A stretch of 64,000 nt of DNA from Psilocybe azurescens. Its lineage: Eukaryota > Basidiomycota > Agaricomycetes > Agaricales > Agrocybaceae. Made by a program: the position numbers and the translations under genes. Shown here piece after piece: positions 42,281 to 56,000 of this stretch. The stretch covers positions 1 through 64,000 of the forward strand of contig JAJIRX010000981.1 in assembly GCA_023853785.1 (NCBI GenBank). Direction: 5' to 3'. The notes under the pieces were generated by a model. The model saw only the letters and a list, made by a program, of their open reading frames with translations. It was not told the DNA's origin and searched no databases. Numbering within the stretch: the stretch's first letter is position 1; each line of letters starts with the position of its first letter.

Positions 42281-42520
42281 TTTGGCACACGAAAGAGGTC
42301 GCAGGATAGTAGAGGTCGCAACAGCGCTAAATAGAAAGAGGTTATTGGACATATGATAAAAGACAATAATTAGCCCTTCGTACCTGCACTTCCACCCTTC
42401 CTCAGTATTTCCAGACATGCCTCCGGGGCCAAGGGTTAAGATGAGACGACAGAAGACGACAACAGGCGGGATGGTGAAGTAGAGCACTAGACATAGGAAT
42501 CCTGAGTAATGTCCAATTAT
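42281..42520. repeat. ~186-bp tandem repeat, unit 3
   Basis: Continues the array at 33,400-33,816 across the Tc1-like insertion. It shares GGTCGCAACAGCGCTAAATA, CCTCAGTATTTCCAGACATG and GAGCACTAGACATAGGAATC. Confidence 0.85.
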
Positions 42521-42715
42521 TTGGCAAACAAAAGAAGAACAAATAATGTACCAACATTTCATCGAGTTATCCCAGAATCTGAACATCCGAGTGTTTGGCA
42601 AACGGAATAGGAACAAACAACGTACCAACATTTTTTCGAGTTTCCCAGAATCTGAACGTCCAAGTGTTTGGCAAACAGAAGAGGAACAAACAATGTACCA
42701 ACATAAGTTACATAA
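42521..42715. repeat. ~70-bp tandem repeat, three units
   Basis: Units starting TTTGGCAAAC(A/G)(A/G)AA with ACAAACAA-GTACCAACAT and TCCCAGAATCTGAACATCC recur at about 42,520, 42,591 and 42,667. Confidence 0.75.
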
Positions 42716-42766
42716 CATAGGTATTTTAGACAGTGGGGAGCCTTTCTGTTTCACAGCAAGGCCACA

Positions 42767-43206
42767 ATAAGTCAAGGTGATGGTAAGTCAGATAAGATCA
42801 ATTGAAAACACTGCCTCACCAATCAATTCAGAATCTTGTGAGCTTGGTCAGAACGATAGGCAAAAGTTTAACTATTCTTAACCAATTCATCTCTCAAAGC
42901 AATATTCAGGTCAAAAGTAAATCTGTAGGGGAGAAAGCAAGAGAGAAGTCATGGACTTGTGGCGGTTCTTGCCATCAATTCCATTTATTTCCACGGCAGG
43001 ACTGGGGTTGGCTGCGGGATCAATCTGTAGACCGCCTAACCCATACATACACCACCCATGGCAGAAAGATATTCGTGGAACATATGCTCAAGTGCTTAAG
43101 CGCCGACACAATACCTGCTAAGGTTGCATTACTGCGAGTAAGTGTTTGATTGTTTTAAATGTTCAGATTCTGATGTCCATCAGCGTTTCAACTTTCAAAG
43201 ACAACC
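42767..43206. repeat. Segmental duplication, copy A (right part)
   Basis: Nearly identical to 63,559-64,000, starting at ATAAGTCAAGGTGA and still matching at the window end. It contains a 115-codon plus-strand frame (MKTLPHQSIQNLVS...) conserved in both copies, of unknown meaning. Confidence 0.9.
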
Positions 43207-43480
43207 TTCGCCAAAAATGGTGATAATATGACAGGCGATTCTGGAAGTATGCGGTGTACCAGGAACTCAAGGCTTCAGGGACCAAGGCAGCTACGAAGAG
43301 TAGTAACGATATCGCCGATCCACCTGGTGATAAATGCTATTGAAGGGAATGTCAGATGTTCTCGTAACCTATTGCGAGGGGGTTAATAAGATATCTCCAG
43401 TTCGTTGACGGTTCCACTTTCCTTTGACTTTTGAGCTCATGACCGATCTGTTACTTGCAGCACACATACTGATGTTACAC

Positions 43481-46400
43481 TGTAACATATGATATGATAG
43501 AAAGTACATTTACAGTGTAGCATATCATATGGGTTCAGTGGTCCCTCTGAACCAGTGAACGTTTTCCCTTCCATTTTGGGCAGCCTACACTGTACCATAT
43601 GATATGATACAGTAAATCTGCTCAATGGCTCATACCCAGGCATTTTTGTAGGCTATCCGGCATACATTATGTGGCTCTGGGGTGTCTACAGGAAACTGGT
43701 AAAGCCTTAATTTTGCAATGAATTGACAGCATTGGTGCACACATCATAATAAATTATAAGTGAGCAATCGGGAAAGAACCGGACTGTAAATGTGATTTAA
43801 ATAAGCCCAGAATCATGCAAATCGGACAGGATTTGAGGGAGATATAATGGTTGTAATGATCCAATTTTGTGTATTTGGCCCCGGGGCAGGGCGGGAATGA
43901 GTGCCGCCCCGGTCCCGGTCCCGGGTGTAAAACGAAAAAGATAGACAAAATTCCGATCAAAACGAGCCTAGAAACAGCCAAATCGGACAGGATTTGAGGG
44001 AGATATAATGGTTGTAATGATCCAATTTTGTGTATTTGGCCCCGGGGCAGGGCGGGAATGAGTGCCGCCCCGGTCCCGGTCCCGGGTGTAAAACGCATGA
44101 AAAATCTAGACAAAATTCCGATCAAAACAAGCCTAGAAACAGCCAAATCGGACAGGATTTGAGGGAGATATAATGGTTGTAGTGATCCAATTTTGTGTAT
44201 TTGGCCCCGGGGCAGGGCGGGAATGAGTGCCGCCCCGGTCCCGGTCCCGGGTGTAAAACGCATGAAAAATCTAGACAAAATTCCAATCAAAACGAGCCTA
44301 GAAACAGCCAAAACGGACACAATTTGAGTGATATATGTGGGTTGTAAATTTCCAATTTTTGCTGTATTTAGCCTTGGACCAGAACATGAATTATCATTGA
44401 AAAAGTGAATGCCGGGCCCGGGAATTTTTGCAATGGGACGGGAATATGTCCGGAATAGTGCCGGACATTGTAAACTGGGTCGGAAACATGAATTATTATT
44501 GAAAATAGTGCATGCCGGGCCCGGGAATTTTTGTAATGCAGCAGGAATATGTCTGGAAAAGTGCCGGAAATTGTAAACTGGGTCAGAAACATGAATTATT
44601 ATTGAGAATAGTGTATGCCAGGCCCAGGAATGGTTGCAATGAGGCAGAAATATGTCCGGAAACATGTATTATTATTGAGAATAGTGCATGCTGGGCCCAG
44701 GAATTTTTGCAATGGGGCAGGAATATGTCCGGAATAGTGCCGGACATTGTAAACCGGGTCGGAAACATGAATTATTATTGAAAATAGTGCATGCTGGGCC
44801 CGGGAATTTTTGTAATGGGACGGGAATATGTCCGGAAAAGTGCCGGAAATTGTAAACTTGGTCAGAAACATGAATTATTATTGAGAATAGTGCATGCCAG
44901 GCCCAGGAATGGTTGCAATGAGGCAGGAATATGTCCGGAAACATGTATTATCATTGAGAATAGTGCATGCTGGGCCCAGGAATTTTTGCAATGGGGCAGG
45001 AATATGTCCAGAAACATGAATTATCATTGAAAAATGCAGACCACACTTGGGAATATGTCGAGATATATGTTGAGTATAGCAAACTGGGTCAGAAATGTGC
45101 ATTATTATTGAAAACAATTCAGGCCATGTCTGGGAATTTTTGAAATGGGCTGGAAATATGTCTGAACAGATGACAGACATGGAATTATGAGTTGAGTAGG
45201 CATGGAAATGTACAAAATGGTTTGTAAAATACCCCAGAAACATGGATTATCGTTGATGAAGACTTATACTGAGTGTGGCAAAAGGTGAAATAGTCTGTAA
45301 ACATGTCTGATCAGGTCAATATGACTGAGCCTTGAAACCTGTATAATTGTCTGTAAACTATTCCAGACATACAGATTGTGATTCTATAAAGCAAAATGGG
45401 GTGGAAGTTCTTGTGCAATTCATTACATTCAATGGACAGGCAGGCATGACAACTAACAAGCAGCACTGCACATGCTTTCTCCTCTACATATGCACATTCA
45501 CCACCCATACTTGCAGTTCATTCACACAACTCATTTCACTAACTGACACCTTGCCTGGGGAAAGTATAGAAGGAGAAAAATAATGGGCAATAGAATAGTA
45601 TGCACTTGCTAACCAAATTTACACTCTCATGTGCACCTACACCCTGTACCTTTTCAAGCCTTGGCCAGGTGTAGAGATTGTGATAAGACAAAGTACAGGA
45701 CAGGGCAGTTGAAAGGGAAATGAGTGTACAAAAAGATCATTGGACTGTGTTCTACATTTCAGCACATGAGCTGAGTCTTCTCGTTGATTATATACATATA
45801 CCAGAACATGATTGTGGAATATTTTCCATGTTTCTGAACCAAGTCAAAGCAATTGTGCACCAATGATACATGTTTTAAGGCTTGGTATATATCAACTTGA
45901 TCAGACATGTTTACAGGCTATTTAACCTCTTGCCACACCCAGTATGAGTCTTTGTCAATAATAATCCATGTTTCTGGGGTATTTTACAAACTATTTTATA
46001 CATTTCCATGCCTACTCAACTCATAATTCCATGTTTGACATCTGTCAGGACATATTTGCAGCTCATTTAAAAGATTCCCAGACATGGTCTGAATTGTTTT
46101 AAATAATAATACACATTTCCGACCAAATTCAGCATGTCTAGCACTTGTCTGGACATATTCCTTCCCCATTTTAAAAATTCCTAGGCCCAGTCTGCACTTT
46201 TTCAATGATAATACATGTTTCTGGACATATTTCTGCCCTATTTTAGAAATTTCCAGGCCCAGTATACACTATTCTCAATAAGAATTCATGTTCCCGACCT
46301 TATTTACCATGTCCATCACTTGTTCAGACATATTCCTGCTCCATTGCAACCATTCCTGGGCCCAGCATGCACTATCTTCAATAACAATTCATGTTTCCAA

Positions 46401-48362
46401 CCTGGTTTACAATGTCCGACACTATTCCGGACATATTCCAGCCCCATTGCAAAATTCCCGGGCCCGGCATTCACTTTTTCAATGATAATTCATGTTTCTG
46501 GACATATTCCCACCCCATTGTAAAAATTCCTGGGCCTAGCATGCATGCACTATTCTCAATGATAATACATGTTTCCGGACATATTCCTGCCTCATTGTAA
46601 AAATTCCTGGGCCTAGCATGCATGCACTATTCTCAATGATAATACATGTTTCCGGACATATTCCTGCCTCATTGCAACCATTCCTGGGCCTGGCATGCAC
46701 TATTCTCAATAATAATTCATGTTTCTGACCAAGTTTACAATTTCCGGCACTTTTCCGGACATATTCCCGTCCCATTACAAAAATTCCCGGGCCTGGCATT
46801 CACTTTTTCAATGATAATTCATGTTTCCGGACATATTCCTGCCCCATTGCAAAAATTCCTGGGCCCAGCATGCACTATTCTCAATGATAATACATGTTTC
46901 CGGACATATTCCTGCCTCATTGCAACCATTCCTGGGCCTGGCATGCACTATTCTCAATAATAATTCATGTTTCTGACCAAGTTTACAATTTCCGGCACTT
47001 TTCCGGACATATTCCCGTCCCATTACAAAAATTCCCGGGCCCAGCATGCACTATTTTCAATAATAATTCATGTTTCCGACCCGGTTTACAATGTCCGGCA
47101 CTATTCCGGACATATTCCTGCCCCATTGCAAAAATTCCTGGGCCCAGCATGCACTATTCTCAATAATAATACATGTTTCCGGACATATTTCTGCCTCATT
47201 GCAACCATTCCTGGGCCTGGCATACACTATTCTCAATAATAATTCATGTTTCTGACCCAGTTTACAATTTCCGGCACTTTTCCAGACATATTCCTGCTGC
47301 ATTACAAAAATTCCCGGGCCCGGCATGCACTATTTTCAATAATAATTCATGTTTCCGACCCAGTTTACAATGTCCGGCACTATTCCGGACATATTCCCGT
47401 CCCATTGCAAAAATTCCCGGGCCCGGCATTCACTTTTTCAATGATAATTCATGTTCTGGTCCAAGGCTAAATACAGCAAAAATTGGAAATTTACAACCCA
47501 CATATATCACTCAAATTGTGTCCGTTTTGGCTGTTTCTAGGCTCGTTTTGATTGGAATTTTGTCTAGATTTTTTCATGCGTTTTACACCCGGGACCGGGA
47601 CCGGGGCGGCACTCATTCCCGCCCTGCCCCGGGGCCAAATACACAAAATTGGATCACTACAACCATTATATCTCCCTCAAATCCTGTCCGATTTGGCTGT
47701 TTCTAGGCTTGTTTTGATCGGAATTTTGTCTAGATTTTTCATGCGTTTTACACCCGGGACCGGGACCGGGGCGGCACTCATTCCCGCCCTGCCCCGGGGC
47801 CAAATACACAAAATTGGATCATTACAACCATTATATCTCCCTCAAATCCTGTCCGATTTGGCTGTTTCTAGGCTCGTTTTGATCGGAATTTTGTCTATCT
47901 TTTTCATGCGTTTTACACCCGGGACCGGGACCGGGGCGGCACTCATTCCCGCCCTGCCCCGGGGCCAAATACACAAAATTGGATCATTACAACCATTATA
48001 TCTCCCTCAAATCCTGTCCGATTTGCATGATTCTGGGCTTATTTAAATCACATTTACAGTCCGGTTCTTTCCCGATTGCTCACTTATAATTTATTATGAT
48101 GTGTGCACCAATGCTTGTCAATTCATTGCAAAATTAAGGCTTTACCAGTTTCCTGTAGACACCCCAGAGCCACATAATGTATGCCGGATAGCCTACAAAA
48201 ATGCCTGGGTATGAGCCATTGAGCGGATTTACTGTATCATATCATATGGTACAGTGTAGGCTGCCCAAAATGGAAGGGAAACATTCACTGGTTCAGAGGG
48301 ACCACTGAACCCATATGATATGCTACACTGTAAATGTACTTTCTATCATATCATATGTTACA
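43481..48362. mobile_element. Large foldback element
   Basis: Ends TGTAACATATGATATGATAG on both sides in inverted orientation. Arms of about 1.9 kb (left) and 2.5 kb (right) mirror each other around a ~540-bp centre (about 45,340-45,885). Each arm has, from outside in: a CATATGATATG-rich end, three ~162-bp GC-rich repeats (GGCCCCGGGGCAGGGCGGGA), and several ~100-bp units with GGGCCCGGGAATTTTTG and ATATGTCCGGA. No transposase in the centre. No confident target duplication (TACACTGTA against TACAATGGT is weak). Confidence 0.9.
43814..44310. repeat. Three ~162-bp GC-rich repeats in the left foldback arm
   Basis: Units start at about 43,818, 43,979 and 44,143. Each contains AAATCGGACAGGATTTGAGG, the GGCCCCGGGGCAGGGCGGGA core and CCGGTCCCGGTCCCGGGTGT. 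The mirrored set lies at about 47,545-48,030. The period is near 54 codons, and one minus-strand frame stays open across the units (TPGTGTGAALIPALPRGQIH). Confidence 0.85.
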
Positions 48363-50960
48363 ATGGTACATATCTAGCTGAGTTGTTGAATCTTTTTATA
48401 GTAATCATGACTGTTCCAATGATATTTTGCAAAAGCAGCTATGCCATCTCCATCGTCAGGTTGTCGACTTCGCCTTTAGCTTTGTTCTATCATTGCGCCT
48501 TGACGGTCTCTGAAACGTCTTAAATAAATAACGCGAATTTCTTCAACGCTCTTCTACCATTGACATTCAATGTTCTCGTCAACCCAGTTGACTATCGGCG
48601 GCTTCCAGTCATCCGGATGATGGAAATGTATCAAAGGCTCTAGTAACTATTGTAGCCATTTTATGCATGCCTTTTGACACGAAGTACTAAATTCGTCTTT
48701 CTGGCAGGCCTCTGCGAAACCCATTCGCCATTCGCCAGACGGCGGAAATTCCCTGGCCTTCTCATCATCATTCGAAAATGCCTCTATTGCCCGATTACAA
48801 CTCAATATTCAGAAAATGACTTGTCACCACTCCAGCACAGAGTTCTTTTTCTTTTTCTTCTGTACGGACTCCCATCAATACCGCTTTTTAGCGACTATAC
48901 CACCACAAGCGCAAGCAATGAGAGGTTTATCGCATTGTACTCAGTGGTGCCCAGATCGTGGTGCTCTATGACTGGCTGTTTGACGTTAGCACGGCCCATC
49001 TATTCAATTCGTTGCCTTCTCTGTGCCCTTCCCGTGGCACTGGGCGTTCGATATCCAAGTTGACTTGTGGGTGTCGTACGGTTTAAATCTGTCGAAGTGT
49101 AGTGGAGCTAACTATGTGTCTACTAAAGGGTACTGCGGCTTTTGAAAGAAAGAGAACAAGAAAGTGGGCAAGGGCAGCCTGAAAGGTGGCCTGTTAGCTG
49201 CATTCCACACGGCATCCAGCCTAATCATCGTCTCTGTTGACCGCCATGATGCAGTTGTATTCGATTTTTCCGCGAGCGATTCGTCGTATTGTGCAACCAG
49301 TGGACGATGGACGTAGAACGAACGTCATGGAAGCGGTCGGCTTCACACCTCTTGTCCTCTTGTTCGACGTGCTGGCCCACCAGCGAAGAAGTCGCTGGCC
49401 ATGTTTCAAGCCTTCTTCTATCGTTCTTCGAGAGAATTTTGCTGATATATTTGTAGGAAAGAAATTCAACGCTCACAGAAGATCTTTCGGACTGCATTAG
49501 TTCGCCAATATTATTCACATTCTTTGGAACTTGAAGGAGGCTTTGAGCTGGAGAACATTGGCACCCGGCCTAGAACAAAGAGGAAGGCTCGATTGTTGAG
49601 GACATACCCCGCACAGGTCCGATGGAATATATGGTCCGACGAAGAAGAGCTTGAGCAGCGAGCTTGACTCATTGCGCTTTCGCGCTACTAAAATGACGAC
49701 ACGTAACCTCACTTCCAACGTTTGAATTTGAAGCTCGTTGACTTCGAAGTTTGTTTCAAGAGTCATCGCAAACTCATCATCAACCTTCGTCCACCTACCA
49801 GCACGATACACGACGACATGCCCACTGTCGGGTCCCTTCCCCCTTACCAAGTATTATCCCACGGATTCCCATTACATCCCGATCGCGGCTTACTTACAAC
49901 CTTACAAGATGGGTGAGCATACGACTGACCAGCCTGAAATAACTCATGGCTGCATAGCTGATTCTGTCAAGGAGCTCGTCGGTGTGATTGGCGGCAGAAA
50001 CTCTGGCCTCAATTTTGATGAAATAGCATAGTTTACGATCGTTGAGTTCCGGAATGCCGTATTCTATCGGTGTCAGATGCTGGTCGCTGCAGGTCGATAA
50101 ATTTTCTCAGATATCGTCGGAGAATCGAGACGGGCGCCACGCGGATGTGATCTAGGCCAAGTAGGTCTCCCTTTTAATTTTTTACTTTCGTACATTCAAT
50201 TGCATCTATCTAGGCTCTTTCCCTACGTCCATAACGTCTACCACCCTCTGAAGGGCAAATATGTTATTGGAGCTCTATACCGACTTAGCCGGTGACGGCA
50301 GTTTGTATTTATTCGTTCCATTTGCCACATTAACCACCCTTCCAGTTAAATACCAGCAGCAATAAGATGTAATGTTGCTTTTCCATCATCCTCGCGACCA
50401 CGTCGACGTTTCATATCATCGGCACGCTTGGTCAAATCTCTCCAGAAATTTAGTCCCTCCACAAAGACAAACACTGAACCGCTATCGGAGGACAACATCT
50501 GGAGGGTGAAATGTGCACAAAAGGATCTTGCGTCAAGATCTTGGAAGGATCACCTATTGGACCGAGTATTATTCACCGAATAGTCCGGTACACAGGTTAA
50601 ACTATTTAGAAGTGGCTGCGGAAAATCCACGATTGCGACATATGGCTAACTAAGTAAAAAGGCCAACCTGCAGCCTTGGGCGCCGTTTGAACTTCTCTCG
50701 ACAATCAAGTGGCGTGAATCCTACACTTCGTTCCATACCTACCAGCTGGCATATTGATTTGGGCCCTACGAGACCGCATTGGATGTTTATTGGCTCCGAC
50801 TTGGAATTTACCATCGTCGATCCGGTGTAAGCTGACACACCAACGAGATGATCTTGACGAGAGCATTAAAATCCACTGAGAATCTATCTTCCTACCTTCT
50901 TCATATCCCATAAAACGAGCGGCGCCTGTTTTCGACTTAGCATATGCGCTTCTAAACCTC
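48363..50960. other. No recognisable gene
   Basis: Ordinary base composition with CpG present, unlike the repeats upstream. Short frames on both strands (for example SRLTYNLTRW-like and YIPIAAYLQPYKMGEHTTDQ near 49,880) could be exon remnants but gave no family. This may be the decayed 5' part of the TPR pseudogene downstream. Confidence 0.35.
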
Positions 50961-50969
50961 TTCAAAGAA

Positions 50970-51960
50970 CCAGGTCAACAAGCCGATCTGGGGACGCAAT
51001 TTTACATTACGAAGAGGCTCTCAAACTCAATCCTCCACCACGTTTTCAAATGTCCAAGTGTCTAAACGGCCTAGCAGTTGGACTTCCCATCCGATTGAAA
51101 AGACTGGCCAGAGAGACGAGCTGGCAATGCAATCTCACTGCACCAGGAGGCTCTTAGGCCATGCCCCTTCCTTATCTTGGACGAGACAACTCCTCTGTGG
51201 CCTAGCAGCTGCGCTGCCCAGTCGTTTCACGATTTCGCGACAGAAGTCCGATCTTGTTGAAGCCATTCAATTTTATAAACAGGCTTTCGAGTGCCTGCCC
51301 TTTTCTCATCCCATGCGAGCCAACTATCTCTTTGGCATAACGGGCAACCTTCACACCCCCTTCATAGAGACAAGTCACCAAACGGGCTCGAAGAAGCCAT
51401 ATCGCTCTACAGACATGCACTCGAACTACTGCCTTAGCTCCACGTTGATCGAGCGGACACTTTGTTCGCCCTGGCAGCGTGTCTGTAGAGCTTCCATAAA
51501 TATCGCATCTTAGCACCTCAGCAGAGCGATTTCAAGGAGACAAATCAACAAGACAGGTTGGATGGAGCCATGCCTTTGCACAGCGAACCACTCGAATTGC
51601 CCCCTTTGCCCCATGCTGATCGAGCGAATTCTCTGAACGCCCTAACAACTATCTATCAGAGCTTCCACAGACAACGCCTATCAACAACTCAGCGGAGCCT
51701 CCCCTGTAACAGCCTTGGTCTAACAGGGACACTCCAGACCCTCGAAAAGAAGTCACCAAACACGCCTGGTGAAGCCATGTCAATGTGCAGAGAGTCGCTT
51801 AAATTACCCACTTCGCAGCAAGCTGAGCGAACTGGAACACTCTCCGGCACAGCGACTCTTCCGAGCATTCCAAAAGACCGCGTATCGGTACTCCAGGGCA
51901 TCAATGATGTCCACAAAAGGCAGCTCGTGTCAAGATCCTGGAAAGATCACCGTCCGAGTC
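50970..51960 (+). pseudogene. Decayed TPR array, paralogue of the downstream gene
   Basis: In mixed frames the segment repeats words of the TPR part at 56,700-57,200: LCGLAAALPSRFTISRQKSD, LVEAIQFYKQAFECLPFSHP and MRANYLFGITGNL here, against GLAAALASRFTISGQQSD, LLEAINFYQQALECLPFPHP and RRANTLFGLAGTLQ there. Later units (DRANSLNALTTIYQSFHRQR) also match. Frames break several times, with stops. Clearly derived from the same family but non-functional as it stands. Confidence 0.75.
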
Positions 51961-53069
51961 AACGATTAGTTTGACAGGGAAGACGGTTGGCACACAAAAA
52001 TGTATGATTTCGGGACACACAGTGTAACTTTTGAAAAGGTTCAACCTGTAATTTTGGGCGCCACCTTCAGGATTCTCGACAATATGAGATGACACACATG
52101 GTGTAAATGATCTACACACTTCCTTTCTTCGCCTACCAGATTCCTTCTCATCTCTAAGTAGGCTTCTCGAGCAGCAGCCAAACATGCCGCCCCTGGTCTA
52201 CATTCCTTCGATCGACTTCTCTTTATTCTTGTAGGTCTTGTTCTGTCTTTCGCAAAGGGGTGACTTTCACGTGTCTTATGGGCTGTTATTAATGTATATT
52301 GTTTCTAAAATATAGGATATGCGGTTGTCAAGTCAGTAAAAGACGGAAGGGACAGTGCAACTTGAAGGATATGCTAAACTGCAGTCTGGCTAGTTCAATT
52401 GGTATACAGTCGAATACTAAGCGAATCGTTAATTTCGAGTGGGTCGCGCTCCAGAATCTGAACTTCCACTGCTCTGAACATCAGAACTTGTCGATCCCTG
52501 GCTAATCACTGGGCTTGTTTTGAGTTTGATTGGAACTCAACATTGAGATATATTTATACCTTCAGCATAACGGCCTACATGAGTTCGCGGAGATGAGACC
52601 ATGATGGGTCGCAACAAGGTTTCATGGCGGCAAGCAAATAACCAATCGAAGAGCTAAAATGGAATCGTCACCCCTGGCGTGACTCATGTTTGGCAGAGAT
52701 GCGTCATGTCACACGTGACATTTCTCCATCTCCCGACTTGAACTTGCTCTGTTTGCTCGCCGTTCATGTTATTCTTCCCTTCTTCTAGCATAACACCCAT
52801 CACACTTTACCGGCCACGTTTGACCAATCCTCGTAGGCACACTATGAGTTCCCATGTTGTTTGAAATACTGTTGGCGACCCTCAGTAATGCTATTGGCGT
52901 TGATTCATTGGTTCCATTCTGCCAGTAGCCCTCTAGCATATTTTTAACGGGACTCAAGATTAATCCTCGTTTCAACCTCGTGTACAATGTCGTCGGACAT
53001 CTGGGAATCACTCTCGTAGTGCCTTCGCTAATACTATATCTTGTCTTTTCGTTGAAAGAGTCACGACGA

Positions 53070-56000
53070 ATGGATAGCAAAAGAGAACATCCTCTTGCAA
53101 TGGACAATACCCTCACAGCAACACATACGAGCAGCGATGATGAAACAACATTGAAGAATTCCGAGAACAGCACCATGTCGTGCCTTTGCGAGCCTCTTGC
53201 CAATGGACATTTCGGAAGAAACCTTGTGGTGTCCATTGACGGGACTGCGAATCAATTCGGCCTAAAGGTAAGCATCTTGGGTAACTGTACGCGATCCATG
53301 ATCCGCTAATTGTTACTCGAAGAACACCAATATTGTCGAGCTTTACAGTCGACTAATCAGGGACGAAACACAGCTCACCTACTACAACAGTGTGATTGAC
53401 ACATACGTCGCGGATTCGAAATCATGGTTCTCGCTGAATGCATGGAACCAGTTTATCTCTCATGAGTGGGACAAGGCCTTCGCCACGTATATATCTTACG
53501 TCCTCGCGATGGAATTCTTCTGACATTGTTTATCATCCAGGAATTTCAAATCCAAGGTACTCGATGCCTATGAATGGCTATCGGAGAACTACAAACGAGG
53601 AGACAGGATCTTTCTATTTGGTCTGTGATATTGGCGGTTCATCGAAGACGCTTACTCATATCGATAATAGGATTCTCTCGTGGTGCTTACCAGGTGCGAG
53701 TCATTGCTGGTATGATAGAAAAGGTCTGTTTGTTATTCGTTTTAGGGGAATTTAGGCTGAGATCACGGGGACACAGGTGGGGCTTCTTCACAAAGGCAAC
53801 AGACAGCAAATTCCGTTGTAAGTAGGTTTTTCCATACGATTGAGTGACTTTCACCTGATTAGTATTCTTAGTGCGTATGATCTTTATTAAGCGACTTTGG
53901 CGAAAAGAACACGGAAAGGGCCCCAAGAAACCGCTGTGCGAAATGCCACAACGCAGGTCGCTTCGAACGCCGCAGGTGAACTCGGCAACGGTCAGAATTC
54001 GAAAAACTCAGTTTTCGTCATATGTGTAGTCTCTTGGTCAAGGAACCAACATCACCAAAGTACAGCATGGAATACGAGAGATATCTAACGAGGACCATAT
54101 GACAGACAATGTGGACGCAGAGACAAACCATACTGTCACAAATGACCATGAATCCAGAGCCACTGTCAATATTGAAAAGAATGAGCCCCTTTTTAACGAC
54201 GACGTCCAAGGTGGCTTGGAAGAGAGTCCTGAGGCCCTATGTAAACATTTCAAGGAGTTTCTCTCAAATAGTGAAGTCAAAGTTCATTTCGTCGGCTCGT
54301 GGTAATTGATGTTATCCGCCTCCTCCATGTGCTATACCTGAACAAAGTATATTAGGGACACTGTGTCATCAGTCGGTATTTTACGAGCCGAATGCCTACC
54401 AGAAACAACGACTGGTATGACTCATGTCTGCTGTTTTCGGCACGCACTTGCGCTCGACAAGTTGAGAGTGAAGTTTCTACCGGAATATGCCAACGGGGGC
54501 TCAGGTCCGCTCCCAAAGGATGATTTATCAGCTCATTCTTCCAAGGAACCCTTCGGCGTCAAGACGGAAAGCTTCGCTGGCACGAAACCGCATAGCAGAC
54601 AAAATAAATCTGCGAATGTTCGCAACAAAAAAGGAGGCGATATCAAAGAAGTGTGGTTCGCTGGCTCTCACTCGGACATGTAAGTAGTATAATGACATTT
54701 CTTCCACATTCTCATCTGTTTTAATTTCATAATAGTGGCGGCGGGAACGTCAAAAATTTGAAGAACAATCAATTTGGCCCCTTCCTTCGTTGGATGACAT
54801 ACGAGGCTCTCATATGGGGATTAAAAATGACAGCCTTTGATCAAAGATGGGCACCACTCGCACCGAAATCGTCCATGAATTGGAAGTGGAATATTCTTGA
54901 AAACCTTCCTATTTTGCGACTTTCATATACAAGTCCGAATGCCGTCACAAGGAGGTGGGTGTGCTTAAATATTTCAACCTGTGCCAGATAAAATCTAATA
55001 CAATGCCATATTTCATTAGGCCTCACCGGAAAAGTCCGCGTTTAATTGTACCTGGGCAGCTAGTTCATGAATCAGTATATGAACTAATGAAGACAACTTC
55101 CAAATCGCAACCTCCAGAGAAGTCGTATCTTCCGATTGCTTTATTTCCAGACCGAAAGAAGTGGCACGAGGTCCAGTCACCCGAGGATCGTATAGTCGAG
55201 AGGGACCCGTACCTACAACCCGACCGGATTTTGGACGCCATTGAAGACAAGAGGCAGATACCAGTAGACTATAATGTGCTTCTTACATTGTCATTGACCG
55301 GTATTTATCTATTTCTAGTAATATTTAAATACTCTACAATACTAACAGAGCCGTTCCAGCCATCGGCCTATGGTCTATTCGAGAGCGTCGTAATGCAGAA
55401 GAAACTTTGGTCTCTGTTCTGAAGTTCGAATCCGTGGAGAGCCAATTGGATGAAAAGAAAAATTGTGTTGCTATCATATCAACAATACTGGATAGATGCT
55501 TCGACATGATTCCAGTTGAGTTTGATTCGGAGGCCAACACTCCAAGTTCACATCCTTCAACCTGGGCACTTTTGAACAAATTATACCCCGAAGGATCATC
55601 TGCGCGATCGAAATTCTTGCATCGTTTTGGTAAGTAAATTTCAGCCCTTTATCACTCCTTTTAATGTACAACCCCAATTAAAACACCATTGTAGCTGATG
55701 AAATAACCAGAATGCGTCTAGTCAAGGAGGAGATCCAACTACACATAGAGGCTATGGCGAATCGCCCTCAACCACCCCAACATATTCGCCTGGATTCCAT
55801 CAAAAATCTGGCAATCGCACTGCTGAATTCGCTCATTCTCACAACTCCACAAGATGCTGGGTTGTCCCATAGACTATGGCGATGTGGCATGTACAAGGAA
55901 GCTCTTCGATTCTCTGATCTGTCCTACACCAGGCGGATGACGCTCATCGAATGCCTGGCGAGCGAGATTAATGAGCGGTTTGAGATCGGGCAAGAAAGCT

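Larger units (their letters stand above)
14786..42772. other. 28-kb interval absent from duplicate B
   Basis: Copy B joins directly across this interval. It is bounded by ATAAGT on both sides (14,780-14,785 and 42,767-42,772), and the joined copy-B sequence at 63,559-63,564 has ATAAGT once. The interval holds host-like genes, a Helitron, a Tc1 element, an LTR retrotransposon and two composite elements. It may be an insertion in A or a deletion in B; the sequence alone does not decide. Confidence 0.6.

Noticed and set aside
14786..42772. The 28-kb interval as one giant Helitron
   Set aside because: The left junction does not start with TC after A and the right junction does not end in CTRR; a flanking 6-bp repeat is not expected for Helitrons.
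43754..48046. Many 60-300-codon frames in the foldback arms
   Set aside because: They repeat with the tandem units and mirror between arms. Openness follows from repeat periods near multiples of three, and no domain is visible.
43472..48372. 9-bp target duplication of the foldback element (TACACTGTA/TACAATGGT)
   Set aside because: Only about six of nine positions match, and the same TACACTGTA motif recurs inside the element end.
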